From Theristus sp. LFF4_11 (taxonomy: Eukaryota; Nematoda; Chromadorea; Monhysterida; Xyalidae): a stretch of 63,979 nt of DNA. Numbering within the stretch: position 1 is the stretch's first letter; every line of letters begins with the position of its first letter. Positions 48,827-60,442 of this stretch are shown piece after piece. A program made the translations under genes and the position numbers. The DNA lies in assembly GCA_030248135.1 (NCBI GenBank), contig JASANC010003493.1:1-63979 (forward strand). Reading direction: 5' to 3'. The notes beneath the pieces are model-generated. The model saw only the letters and a program-made list of their open reading frames with translations. It did no database searches and was not told the DNA's origin.

Positions 48827-49337
48827 TTTTTAAAACGCTCTGTTTTTAGCAGAGCAGCACACATGCAATTTTTGTTTTATTTAATAATAAGCACGCAGAT
48901 CAAGAAAATCAAATGCGCTGCAAATTCCATTTTCAGATTTATTGCCAAAACAAATTACGTCGCCAAATTGAAACGACCCATCATTCTCATTCATTCCTGC
49001 CTTGCCAGTTCCATTGCCATTCCTCCGGTTTGTCTCTACAGGGAGTTTCAGAAGTAGTGGGTAGCTGTTGGACGCGTTATTTCTCGAGTTGTGTTGAACC
49101 CAATTGAATGAAATACAGGGTGAGCCAAAAAAAGGTTCCAATTTTCTAAAATGCTCTCACTGGCTTGTGCTGAGGTGTTTCGAGCTGAAAATTGAAACAC
49201 TATTAGAAAACATTTGGAGGTTTTTCTGACCTAATTTTTGTTACGATATGTTGCCCTGTCACTCACTACAGCAAAATATCTGGAAAATATGAAAAATCGA
49301 CAAATGTTGTAAAATGCAGAGGGTTGATTTAGCTGTA

Positions 49338-49602
49338 CGGTATGGCCGATTAAACATGGCAGCTTTTTTCAGGGTTCAAGGAGCGCGCGAATTTTGAATG
49401 AAAGAAAAAAGATGTTCAGAAACCAAACTGCGTGCCTAATTTGACACGTTTCTGAAAACCAATGGATTAACCGCGCTATTCTTTGCATTCTTTCTCCCTT
49501 GCACACATGATTATGAAGTATGTTGGCATTTTTGAAAAAGACAACTCCTAGTCTGCGACTGATCCCGCCTTGATGGACTGCCTCATTTTTTCGGCCATAC
49601 TG
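49338..49602. mobile_element. TA-target element, family H, copy 2
   Basis: CGGTATGGCCGA to TCGGCCATACTG with TA on both sides, 265 bp. The inverse arm near 50255 still shows the empty site agctgtaac, so the insertion point and TA duplication can be read directly. Confidence 0.85.
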
Positions 49603-50444
49603 TAACAAAAACCAAAAGAATGAACGTTGGTGACAGCCCGAGTGTTCACAACACAAAAAAAGATGAAAAAAGCAATATGAGTTAGAAATGCCAAATGCTG
49701 AGTTGCATTTGAACAGTTTTTGATCACTCCAATGTTTCACTTCAAGTCTGAGTGTGCGTGAGCGGTTCTGCTCAAAACAGATGCGAATTTATCTTGCTTT
49801 TCAAATCCAAATTGTTTTTTCCTTTTTTAATTCACACAATTTGCCACTCTGATATTTTCACCATAGCAGACTGGTTGTTTTCTGCAGTGAGAGATGAACT
49901 TCCATTTTCAGTCTTTGCTGCCATCATGGTTAAGTGGACGGCAGAGCAGCGAGTCTGGTCTGTCAGTTGGAGGGGAACAAGCGAATAGCTGTTCCACAGT
50001 GGTTCGGCAATTTCGTACAAGATTCCATTTGACCCCGCGTGACGTTACATCAGTTCGGAAGTCCGATTATGAGCAATGATAAGCCGTGAGATTATGGATG
50101 AACATTGCTTTTTCGTCAAAAATTGCGATTTTTGAAAATTACACTGTAAAAATGAACTTACGTGCAAGCCAAAAACATTTTTGATCACAAAAAAACTTTC
50201 CATAGTGTTTTAACACTGTTCCAAATTTTAAAACACGAGGTCCCTTTGTTACAGCTTTAATCAACCCTCTGAATCTCGCAACATTTGTCGATTTTTCATG
50301 TTTTCCAGATATTCTGCTGTAGTGAGTGAATGGGGCAATATACCATGACAAAAATTTGGTCAGAAAAACCTCCAAATGTTTTCTAATAGTGTTCCAATTT
50401 TCAGCTCGAAACACCTCAGCACAAGCCAGTGAGAGCATTTTAGA

Positions 50445-51243
50445 ATTATCTAAAAATGCGGGAGACGCATATAAAAGGAGGAATATGGCTTTGTGTAAGC
50501 AGTGAGAGACTTGGCTCGACAACTCTTTTCAAGTCTCTGATGTGGTACACACGGACACAAGTACATAAAAGCTATATTTTTGCGCCGCGTTTGTTTTACT
50601 GAAAAGTGTAAAACAGTTTTAAAATTATTTTTTAACTGTCCTTTCCAGTTTAGTTCGAAATCACATCATGTGCGAAATTCAGTGCAAATTCTGTGCAGAA
50701 CTTCTGTAAATCAACAATCTGTAAATTCTGTGCAAAAACAGAAAAATCAGAGACTGCAAAACATTGTTTCATGTGGTTTTATCGTTGCTAACGTACGCAT
50801 CGCTGTGTACACACCAGCATCAGTGACAAAAAGGTGTTGTCTTCCGTTGATTTTCAGCCTTTTTACCAAACTCAAGTGGCAAAACTGTCTGTCCCGTGAG
50901 TCGTTGCCTTTGCCACAGAAGGAGACCTTGCGTTCCCTAATGCCTCTGCGATACACTTTGTCCTGGGCAAACCAGTATCAGCGATCTGAAGTCTGATCGT
51001 TATTTTGGTGGTTTTAGTGGTCGCTAAATGCCCGAAATACCGCAAATGTTGAAGTTTTAATTGTCTACAAAGTACATGTGCAACCGAAATAGCGAATAAA
51101 CGGCGCAAAAATAGGGCTTTTATGTACTTGTATCCGTGTGTACCACATCAGAGACTTGAAAAGAGTTGTCGAGCCAAGTCTCTCACTGCTTACACAAAGC
51201 CATATTCCTCCTTTTATATGCGTCTCCCGCATTTTTAGATAAT
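50445..51243. mobile_element. Foldback element with ~135-bp inverted ends
   Basis: ATTATCTAAAAATGCGGGAG and its inverse bound about 800 bp. The ends share a TATAAAAG box-like motif and the phrase gtgtaagcagtgagagac on both sides. The target duplication is not clear. The 520-bp middle has no recognisable gene. Confidence 0.65.
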
Positions 51244-51299
51244 ATTCTGACTTTTAAATAAGTCCCGAAGGTCGAACCAAATTCACATCTCGTTGGTCA

Positions 51300-52230
51300 C
51301 ACATTCTTCTAAACCCCGGATACCTCAGGGTTTTCATTTTTCGTTTTTTGGCCGATTTCGCCTATGCTATTTCTGCGGCCGATTCGCCCGACATCGTCAC
51401 GATTCAGTATCTAGAATTGCTCACATAAGAAAACTGACCCAAAAGCCGTGATCGGCGCAATGAATTACCATGGACAACACAGTTTTTTGTATATGGACCG
51501 ATTTCGCTAATTTCCACGGCGGTTTGCCCTAAATCGTCACGATTCAGTATCTAGAGTTGCTCACATAAAAAACTAACCCAAAATCCGTGATCAGCGCGTT
51601 GAATTACCCTGGGAAACACCCTTTTCTTGTTTTTCGTTTCCGGACCGATTTCGCCAACTTCCACGGCCGATTCGCCCGAAATCGTCACGATTCAGTATCT
51701 AGAGTTGCTCACATAAGAAACTAACCCAAAATCCGGGATCAGTGCATTGAATTACCCTGAAAAACACCCTTTTCTGGTTTTTTGTTCCTGGACCGATTTC
51801 GCCAATTTCCACTGCCGATTCGCCCGAAATCGTCACGATTTAGTATCTAGAGTTGTTCACATAAGAGACCTAACCGAAAATCCGTGATCAGCGCATTGAA
51901 TTACCCTGGATAACACCCTTTTCTTGTTTTTCGTTCCTGGACCGATTTCGCCAACTTCCACGGCCGATTCGCCCGAAATCGTCACGATTCAGCATCTAGA
52001 GTTGCTCACGTAAGAAAACTAACCCAAAATTCGTGATCAGCGCATTGAGTTACCCTGGAAAACACCCTTTTCTTGTTTTTCGTTCCTGGACCGATTTCGC
52101 CGACTTCCACGGCCGATTCGCCCGAAATCGTGACGATTCAGCATCTAGAGTTTCTCACGTAAAAAACTAACCCAAAATCCGTGATCAGCGCATTGAATTC
52201 CTACGGACTAAACATTTCTCCTATTTTTCG
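51300..52230. repeat. Tandem array of a ~148-bp unit, about six copies
   Basis: The phrase gaccgatttcgcc recurs at about 51349, 51496, 51643, 51791, 51940 and 52089, a spacing of 147-149 bp. Each unit carries gattcgcccgaaatcgtcacg and gtgatcagcgcattgaatta. Units differ by a few per cent. The array is followed (52300-52600) by two copies of a longer related segment ending gaaagggcgaacac. Confidence 0.9.
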
Positions 52231-53604
52231 TAGCTGAGACAAAATTTGTAAGAGTGAAAAACTAATACTCAGTCAAAATGCTACCAACTTTAAAAAATGC
52301 ACAATTTTGACCCAAAAAAATGCCCTGGCAAAAAAATAAACTAAATTTTCAGAATCTACGGATGAAATTACCCTAGGAAACATTTTTGTTCAACTGTGAA
52401 AGTGTCCCAGCTAAAAATTGAAAGGGCGAACACTTAAAACCAGGTGAAAATTCTGCGAATTTTTAAAAATGCCCAATTTTTACCCAAAAACAAGGTCGGG
52501 GCAAAAAATTAACCCAAAGAGCAAAATCTACGGATGAAATTACCCCAGGAAACATTTTTGTTTGACTGTGAAAGTGTCGCAGATAAAAATTGAAAGGGCG
52601 AACACATGTTGATTACATACCTGAAAAAAAATACCAAGGAAAATAAGTAACACTGTTTTCAGAATAGGTTTTTCGTGTCTACAGCGTATGAAAAGTCGTC
52701 CGATGAAAATTTTTTCGCGGCTCAGAACACAACTTTGGGTGTTCGTTTCGTGTGCACAGAGCCAAGTTTGTGGCTTATACTATGCTCGCTGGAGGCAGCG
52801 AGCAATTTTGAAAAAAGCGCGCTGGTGTATAACGGCTCATATTATGCGTGATGCGCTCTCCGCTCGCTGCGCTCGCTCGCGCATCCGCATGATTGGACCC
52901 TTTTTTTGGCTCACCCTGTATTGTTCAGGAAGGCTCAACTAAGATTTGTGCTAAATTTCAAAGAAATTTATTCACCTGCGCACGAATGACAGAGCAAAAC
53001 AAAAGTTTCAAAAATGGACCAGAAAATAGCAGATCACGCGATACCACCGGTCAATAAAGGACAGCATTCAAAAGAAAACTTCGAAATGTGTATGGCGATA
53101 ACAGCAAACATCAACAACAACGGCAACAGTGTCAACTCAATCAAATTGCTCAAAGTGAGCCTCAATGCATCGCTTGCACCTATCCGTCACAGCCAAAACC
53201 GCCTTCTCTATCTAGCATAAAAAAGGTCTACCACGTTCCAAAAACCGGCAAATATAAAAAAACTACAACAAACAAATCGGATTAAAAAAGATCTCGTATT
53301 CATTCATGCAACACGATTCGGCCGCATACAAGGTAATGTTTAACCCGGTGCCAAACCCCCAGTTGCGTGCTGAAATCAATGTTTTTTTTTGTGTTTTGCT
53401 ATGTCATTCGCGGGCAGGTGAATGAATTTTTCTTAAATTTTGCACAAATCTAAGGTGAACTTTCTTGATCAACTGACTAAAATTTCATTCAATATGGGTT
53501 AACACAAGTCGAGAAATAACGCGTCAAACACCTACCCACTACTTCTGAAACACCCTGTAGTCATTCACATGGGAGCTGTCGGGTCGGGTTGAGTAACTCA
53601 CACG

Positions 53605-54300
53605 TAGGATTGTCAAACAAAAATTGAAATTAAAAAAAAAATTAAATAAAAAACAAAAATGTCGATTTAAAAAATCGAAAGATTTTTCTCCAATACACTC
53701 TGAAAACCTCATTTTTGGCACAATTTTTCAAAAGTTTAACAAATTGTTTTATGATATTACCTTGTAAACCGCCAGCAGTCGATTTTGGACCGTTTTACCA
53801 ATTGATTTTAGGCTTGAACAACTTTTGTACAGAAGTTTTTGAGCGTCGCAAAGCTTGTCTTAATATTTCCGATGCAGATAAGGTGACAATTCGCCTCACA
53901 ATCTGAATTCTGAGCGTCCGAGCTGCACTGTTTGCAAGCGCTACAGCTGTACTTTGTCTGCTTGCTATTTCGTGTCGTGTTGTGGCGTCGTCATAATTGA
54001 TCGAATTTCAAGCCGGTAAGATTTCTTTCATTTGAACTGGGGATAATTAGTTGCGTTTTGAGGGTCAAAACACTAGAAGAGGCATGATGGTAACGGTTTG
54101 GACAATGGCTACATTTGTAAATGAGGTCACTAAAACAAAATCTGATTGGTTCCGCCTTACAGGAGTCATTCGAAAGGCGCTTGCTCGTCAGATGTGATTC
54201 TTCGGATTCTCTGATTGATTTAGACCAAGTTTGATTTTCATGTTTTTATATTTTTCTTTAAGAAAACAAAAATGACGATTTTTATTTTTTAACAACTCTA
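53605..54300 (-). mobile_element. hAT-like non-autonomous element, family B, degraded copy 4
   Basis: Matches family B over about 700 bp but with many substitutions, and its ends (TAGGATTGTCAAAC and TTAACAACTCTA) are altered. The possible 8-bp duplication is imperfect (CTCACACG and TTTACACG). It looks older than the other copies. Confidence 0.75.
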
Positions 54301-54329
54301 TTTACACGGGTCACTCACATGGGAGATGA

Positions 54330-54460
54330 TTGTCGTTGGGGGCGATATTGATAGCTGGAGCAAATTTTCCACATAGACAGCTGCAAATTTTTAAAATGGG
54401 AGGCGCGGATGTGCATGTGACTTTCGGGGAGGGCGGTCAAAATGTTGAAATTAAATAGGG
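54330..54460 (+). repeat. Fragment of family E
   Basis: Contains gatagctggagcaaatttt and gtgactttcggggagggcggtcaaaatgttgaaat, as in the element at 8932-10473. No ends are preserved. Confidence 0.65.
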
Positions 54461-54647
54461 TAACCCGTCAAACTTGCTACAAACAACAACCGAACATGAG
54501 CAACAAATAATATTAACAATAATTTAGTTTTAAAATAAATGCGAATCGCTTTGTTTGAGTAGCACAGTTTCATATACATACGCAATGCACGGTGACTGCC
54601 ACATGTAAATTGCAGTCTGATCTGGATATAGGACAAGGTTATGAAAA

Positions 54648-54888
54648 CGCCGCGATCGTCCCAGGCCGCGATCGTCCCAGGCCGCGATCGTCCCGGGCCG
54701 CGATCGTCCCGGGCCGCGATCGTCCCGGGCCGCGATCATCCCGGGCCGCGATCATCCCAGGCCGCGATCGTCCCAGGCCGCGATCGTCCGGGCCGCGATC
54801 GTTCAGGCCGCGATCGTCCAGGCCGCGATCTTTCAGGCCGCGATGCTTCGGCCGCGATACTCCGGGCCGCGATCTCATGGGCCTCGAT
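54648..54888 (-). repeat. Inverted second array of the GATCGCGGCC minisatellite
   Basis: About 15 units reading CCGCGATCGTCCCAGG on plus, the complement of the array at 48444-48808. Read on minus, the order of diverged leading units (cccatga, cggagta, gaagca, tgaaa, tggac, tgaac) parallels that of the first array. Open frames across it (DRGLGRSRPG repeats) are not credible genes. Confidence 0.93.
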
Positions 54889-55204
54889 AGTACATTTGCC
54901 GTTCTAACGACGGATGTTGTGATTGGGTATTACACTACTACCAATCAGCTGCTGCGTCGTGGTTTTAAAAACAAGACCGCGAAAGTTTTTACACTTTATT
55001 TTCATCAAAAAACGTTTGATCACCATTAACGTTGGCATCATAATACAGATCAGAGTATTATAATGTTGTTTTGTCGCTGAAATTTGGACTTTTTGTACAT
55101 AAATCATGTGTGACATTCTAAGATGCTTTAAAAGTTTTACTGCAATTTCACAGATAATGAAAGTTGTTTTGGGTGTAAATCCATCTTTTTTATCTTGTGT
55201 TTTT
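54889..55204. other. Stretch between the minisatellite and the astacin 3' end
   Basis: Holds the 3' flank of the minus-strand astacin gene. No repeat, RNA or other gene recognised. Confidence 0.4.
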
Positions 55205-57825
55205 TCAACATCCGTTTACTTTGCACGTTTTCTCGCATCGTTTTCTCATCCACACGTTCCAGTAACTGCCGACTTTATTATCGCACCAGTAAATCGAACC
55301 CGGTTCGGTGCAAAATTGATAGGAATCCTTGCAGACTAAAAAACGGTAAACATCTGAAATGCTAACAGTTCTAATTTTTAAAATGAAAAAAAACAAATCA
55401 TAAAAGTTTAGCAAAAAACCTTTCGGACTCGGCGTGGTCGTTCCAGTGCCCGGATTATACGGGCAATTGTAATACCGATTCAACTTCTCAATGTCCAATT
55501 CACTGAGCTTGGTGCGTTGTCCAATTTTGACGCCGTACTTGCGCGGTTCCACCGTCGTCGTCGGTCGGCCGTACCAATCTTTCTTGCCAAAGTAATCGCT
55601 TCCGTAATGCATGATGCTAAAAAACGGAGAAGTTCAATGCTAACGTTGGTGTGGAAATCGCTGAAAGGTAAATGTGAAGTCTCGAATTCTATTGTTTTTC
55701 CTCCCTTTTTTGATCAACAGCCAATCAATCTGCTAAGCTTTTAACAATAAATCAAAGTACCGCGCTTTACTTGTGTACCTAACCTGTCATAATCGTACGG
55801 CAAACCGAGGTGTGTGATTTCTTTCAGATCGTATTTTTTGAAGTTGTGGTCAGCGCGACCCTGCGATTTTTTTCGGATTTTGAAAACTTCGAAGAATACG
55901 CCTAAAGCTGTTCATATGAAACGCCATTTAGTGACTTTATGAATGCTTTATCTTGTGGTGCGCGATGCGACGTAAATGGTGTTAAAAACTTTTTTAAAAC
56001 CAAGACAACAAACGATGATGTTGTTCCATCGTATTATGACGTAGTCATCTCGATCGGCTCTCGACTGCTCATGGAAGAACCCGAGGGCGTGCATCAATTC
56101 ATGCACGACAATTCCCTGATTCAGTGAAACATTTTCAAAGACAAGTTTATTTTTCAAAGTTAAAAAACTCTGTTTTGTGAAATTTATCAAGGACCACCAG
56201 TGTCCGTTCACCCCCACACCAATGGGCTTCTTTGAAATGCCGCATAAAAATTGAAACAGGTTTACGTTCTACGTAAACGCATTCAGTGGCAGAACCTAAA
56301 ACTTGATGATACCATAGAGTACAGACAGAACGATCCCAACACGACCGACTGATATCCTTCGTTTGAGTACTGTCTGCCGACTTCGGCAGAGCACATCGAT
56401 GCACTGGCTGGCCAAATGAAAATGAAGTTTTTGTCGGCGCCCTGAAAATGTTCACTTTCAATAAAAAAAGAAAAAGATGTCTTGTTTTTTTTCAGAAACT
56501 AGCACCCGCCTAACCTTTTGGTACGGCACAAATCTAATGCAGGTATGCTGCTGAATGTGTTGCATTGCGGTTGCAATCACTTCGCGATGCTTTTCCGAGT
56601 AGTAACGATGCAGTTTATACGGCACCTGATGAGCAACAAAACCGTTTGCAACCAACCACAACTATCCAAAGATGGAAAAATGGCCAGTTTTAGGAACTCA
56701 AATCTAGCGCATATTGGCTCCGCATATGGCCAATAATCAGAATTCAAGTGCGGCTCTGTTCATGTTTTCAATCTGCTGAGGCCGGAACTTTTGTATTTCC
56801 AACTAATGGTGCACAGCCCCAAAGCAAACACACAGGTGCACTGTACTCCTCTTATTGCAGTCTGCTGGATTGTGCAACATTTGAAATCCCATCTGACCAA
56901 AAGTGCACGGTCTTCAGACTAGGACCTAATATTTCACGAGCGCACCCTTGCGTTCGGCCATCTGAAGCGTTCGTCACGGCGTGCCGCCTGCAAGATCTCG
57001 ATCGGAATGTCGTTGGTGATCTCCTGGCTGCCTTGTGCGACTCGGCTTTGAAAATAATCAAACACCTTGTTGCGATTCTCGATCTCTTCATCGATCGTCT
57101 CCGCTGTGAACGTCATCATGTCGCCTACGTGAAACAAATAAAAGTCTGAGATGAAAAACTAACTCCTGACATTAGGTGACGTGATTTTAGAGTGACCGCG
57201 TGGGCGTGACGTCACTTTAATTATTACGTGACGTCACTTTAAAGATTCTACCACAAAAACGTCATTTTAGATTTATCACGTGTCTCTCGACAAAACACGC
57301 GTGGTCCCAATCACCACGGGCTCATAACCCGGCTCTGGGTAGTAATCATCCGGGATCGGGGTAGTTTTTCTCACAGGGTCAGAGAAAGGGTATTTTTTTC
57401 AGACAAAACAATGCAATGCCCCCTGGGTAATAGCATAAAAAACTTGTCCACTGAGAGAAAAACGTTGCAATGCTGCGTTTTGCATAACCCTGTGTCGTTC
57501 TGCAACGCTGTTTGGCCTGACGATAATGAAGGAAATGTTTCCGGGTGTTGAAATTCACCGTTCTTCTTGTCACCACAAACAAACCTTCAAAGAACCGCTC
57601 ATTTGTCTCATAACGCGTGCCGGGTGTGATGCCCAAGTCCGCGTGCTCATCATCGCCCGTTGCACCCAGTTTTGCCAGGCGTTCAGCGGCCCGTTTGAAA
57701 TATTTCTCCTCCAAAACAATGCCGTCCTCGTCCGGGTCACCGTGCGGCTCCAGCGGTCGCCGTCCCTCGGTGCTCGCAGCGTCTGGACTGCGGTGGTCGG
57801 CCTTGCAATAAATCAATGTGCACAT
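55205..57825 (-). CDS. Astacin (M12A) zinc metalloprotease with C-terminal ShK domain (NAS type)
   Basis: Secreted or extracellular protease. Minus exons 57585-57825 (5' end open), 56946-57124, 56515-56625, 56313-56441, 56014-56115, 55784-55860, 55420-55616 and 55205-55335 join in frame. The propeptide includes FEGD across the first junction, the aspartate-switch motif that blocks the zinc. Mature protease starts near [15 protein letters not shown], then HTCIRFVPY and [13 protein letters not shown]. The zinc site [19 protein letters not shown] is intact, as is the Met-turn SIMHYGS. A Pro/Thr linker leads to a six-cysteine ShK domain (CKDSYQFC to CKVNGC) that ends the protein. ShK domains are common tails of nematode astacins. 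Start is uncertain: the ATG at 57825 lacks a signal peptide, and an upstream exon at 58397-58603 may supply one. Confidence 0.88.
57207..57236. promoter_or_regulatory. Two CRE-like palindromes TGACGTCA in an astacin intron
   Basis: Perfect TGACGTCA at 57207-57214 and 57229-57236, 22 bp apart, within a repeated phrase gtgacgtcactttaa. They could bind CREB/ATF-type bZIP factors. They may equally reflect a local duplication, so function is inference. Confidence 0.35.
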
Positions 57826-58396
57826 CGCTGGCAGTACAGAGCTCGCTTCTTTTGAAAGTAACGAAACGACAACGCTGCAATAAACAGAAACAAAATGGAT
57901 CGTATCGACTAAACCTGACAAAACTTGCTTAAAACTACTACACTTGACATCCCATTATCAATTTTTTAGATTCTGCTTGCTACTCAATGCGCCGTGTGCA
58001 GACGTCAAATGGAAACTAGTTTCAATTATTATATGACAATTCAAAATCGCGTTAGTGACTCGGCCCTGTTTAGGGGAGTCGGATCGCTTTACCAAATTGG
58101 AGATCCCGCGTCATGCATGAAACTGTTTTACCTATCTACGCGCGCATTAAGTCTCGGAACCAAAATAAAAAATCATAGTATCTTTTTGTGAAAAGATGGC
58201 GGAGTAATGTTGAATGGATCTGTGGAACCGCCGCACAGCTGAAAACTGAACGCGCTGTTTTCATACTTGTTATGTGTGCTACTTGACATCTGCTGCTGGC
58301 CTGTCAACGTCACTTTTTTGAGTCTACGTACACGCTGTCAAAATGAGGTACCTGCCGATAGCTTTGTTTCCAAATGTTTCTCAAACGACATCTTAC

Positions 58397-58603
58397 CAGT
58401 TCTTCGCAAGATCTCGGTTTGCAGGGGTCGCCGTCAAACCAGCCAATACAGGCCAGCTGTCCATTGTCGTCCGCACACTGGCAGAACAGCTCGCAAATCT
58501 CCGAAACTACGCCGCTTTTCTCCGCGCTTTTCTGAGCGAATACTGATACTGATGAAAACAATAGTAGACTGAAACTGACTAGCAGTGGCGAGCGGAAGAT
58601 CAT
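58397..58603 (-). CDS. Signal-peptide exon followed by a cysteine-rich segment
   Basis: On minus, the ATG at 58601-58603 opens a typical signal peptide (SPLLVSFSLLLFSSVSVFAQ), then a cysteine-rich stretch (CELFCQCADDNGQLACIGW and DPCKPRSCEEL). A strong donor, CTG followed by gtaaga, ends it in phase 0. It can join in frame to a minor acceptor (attgcaag) at 57801 and so become exon 1 of the astacin gene. The stronger acceptor attgcag at 57857 would give another frame. A small separate secreted-protein gene is the alternative. The cysteine pattern resembles VWC-like modules only loosely. Confidence 0.5.
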
Positions 58604-59427
58604 GCTGGAACTGCTGCGGTTTTGTGCTTTTGCAGTCTGAAAGAAATGAACGACAAACTAAAGGAGATAAAAACAAACGCATAGAATGCAGCAAAAACCG
58701 CAACACGTTGCTTTTTTGTGACTACTGCACTGGGATAATTTGACGGAAAACTTTATTTTTATTCAAAAAGGCCAAGGTCATCTCCCACCTTTGTTCTGGC
58801 ACTTGACAAAACTGAACAATCTGTTCGGTTTGTAGGTTTTGACTTGGTAAAACAGAAACTGAACGCTGTTTCGCCGTTCATTCGTTAGTCTGCACTTCCT
58901 TTCCTTATTACGCACGTTTGAAGTGAGTATTGAAATTTATTTTAATTCGATTTTACAAACGTGAAGAACGTTTTTTGTTCAAAAGCAACCATGATTAATT
59001 GCCCTTTACTGTTTGGACTTTTTAACATTCACAGTTCTACGATAATGCATGCATGTTCAAAAAAATATTAGTGAATGTAGTGGATGGAGTTAATAGCAAC
59101 GTTTTCTGTGTTCGTGTTTATGTAACACGTGCGCAAATCCGCATCAAAAACAAAAATATCTTCGCGAAAAAATCGAGTTGCGCCATTGTTTTTACGGTTT
59201 GCGTGCGATTCAAACTGGAGAGCAATAAAACTTAATGATTTATTGCATTTTTCGTGAAATTTTGACAAGGAATCTGTTCATCTTGTTTGCAATTAAAAAC
59301 AAACTTGTTAATGTCTGTAAACAGGTTGCGTATTGCGTTGAATTTTGAACAAAGTTCTTTGTCATTCAGGCTCCTAAAATCTGATTGAAAAGCACATTGC
59401 AGATCAATATAATCAAACCAATCATAC
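58604..59427. other. Stretch upstream of the signal-peptide exon
   Basis: Probably contains the promoter of the minus-strand secreted exon or gene. No repeat family recognised and no coding exon supported. Confidence 0.4.
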
Positions 59428-59691
59428 CGTAAAATCTTGCATATAAGGTTCCTCCCACATATAAGACACCGCCCAAAAGTGGGCGGGGAGTGTCAAACGG
59501 CGGGATACAAAAAATTCATTTTTTTTGCTTGCTTGAAATCCCACCTCGTTTATAAGGCTCAGACTTCTTAATCTTCGCTTTATTAGACTTCCTCCCACTT
59601 ATAAGATTGTAACACAAAATTCCACTTTTTCAGAGAAATTTTTGATTTTCAAATTTATACAAGGAGACCTTATATGCAAGACTTTACGATA
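59428..59691. mobile_element. TA-target miniature element with imperfect 24-bp ends
   Basis: CCGTAAAATCTTGCATATAAGG at the left and the near-complement CCTTATATGCAAGACTTTACG at the right, each beside TA. About 265 bp, rich in ATAAGG and CTCCCAC motifs. Family is distinct from F although both begin CCGTA. Confidence 0.65.
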
Positions 59692-59804
59692 ACCAGAATA
59701 GCGGCGTAACGTGAGTTTCGAAATTTTTAAATTTTTAGACTCACGACATGCATGTAGGTTTTTCTCATTAGCACAGCCCCCTACATAAAGTACAGTACAA
59801 TAAT

Positions 59805-60165
59805 GTATTATCTTTTCGTGCGAAGGCAGCGGAGTAATGTTGAACGGTGTGTGGAAAAGCCGCACAGATAAAAAAATTGTTTCGCGCCCGAACGTGATTC
59901 GAATATATTATCTTTTCGTGTGAAGGAGGCGCATTAATGTTGAATGATGTGTGGAAAAGCCGCACAGTTGTTTCGCGCCCGAACGCAGTTCGAATACGAA
60001 ATAAAATAAATTTATTTAGTGAGAAAAGATTCATTAGTTTTTCCAAATTTCTTGCACAAATCTGCCGTCAGAATACGTTAAGTTTTGCTGATTTCAAATT
60101 GCTGCGCAGCCATGAAACATTTTCTCTATCTGTGTGTGCACACGCAAATTGGGTCACGTTTAATA
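59805..60165. repeat. Dispersed repeat, family I, copies 2 and 3
   Basis: Two consecutive versions of cttttcgtgcgaaggcagcggagtaatgttgaa, about 95 bp apart, then the 3' part gcacaaatctgccgtcagaatac shared with 35290-35560. A short related piece is at 58185-58262. Confidence 0.6.
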
Positions 60166-60179
60166 AGAAAGATAATAGA

Positions 60180-60442
60180 TAGCTGGGGCAAATTTTCCAG
60201 ATAGATTATTTTCAGCAAATTTTCAGTGTATTTTTTAGCATTATTTTGCCGTTTTTATAGCTTTTTAGCGTTTTAGCTATGTATCTATCTGATTTCAAAA
60301 TTTTGACCGCCCCCCCCCCAAAGTCACATGACCCCCCCGCGGCCCCCCCCCCCAACATTTTCCAGCTATCCATCTATCTGGAAAACTTGCTCCAGCTATT
60401 TATATCGCTCCCCCCAACAACCCCACGGCTCTAGAACAACTA
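60180..60442 (-). repeat. Fragment of family E with right end
   Basis: Contains gatagctggggcaaattttcc, poly-C runs and the terminal phrase CTAGAACAACTATGG, so the terminus near 60442 is preserved while the left end is lost. Confidence 0.65.

Larger units (their letters stand above)
49116..52918. mobile_element. 3.8-kb TA-flanked composite inside family L
   Basis: Bounded by CAGGGTGAGCCAAAAAAAGG and its complement, with TA outside both (49114-49115 and 52919-52920). Inside are, in order: a left arm repeated in inverse at about 50207-50444, a family H insertion, a foldback unit at 50445-51243, a 148-bp tandem array and a segment shared in inverse with 36460-36925. No transposase was found. Whether one event brought all this in is unclear. 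Confidence 0.65.
49039..53557. mobile_element. Outer TA-target foldback element, family L, with nested insertions
   Basis: Ends CAGGGAGTTTCAGAAGTAG and the complement of CAGGGTGTTTCAGAAGTAG, both next to TA. The left arm (49039-49115 and 52921-53000) pairs with 53395-53557, including the phrase gatttgtgc/gcacaaatc and attcacctgc/gcaggtgaat. Between the two left-arm pieces lies the 3.8-kb element at 49116-52918. The unpaired middle (about 53000-53390) contains a small Gln/Asn-rich open frame (53088-53285, ending KTTTNKSD) of unknown nature. Confidence 0.7.

Noticed and set aside
49369..49740. Transposase remnant on the minus strand of family H
   Set aside because: The frame has no recognisable helix-turn-helix or DDE/D residues, and the diverged copy at 32604 has stops. 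Too weak to call.
54592..55029. Arg/Asp/Pro-rich frames across the GATCGCGGCC array
   Set aside because: Frames are open on both strands because the repeat has no stop codons; no biological start or homology.
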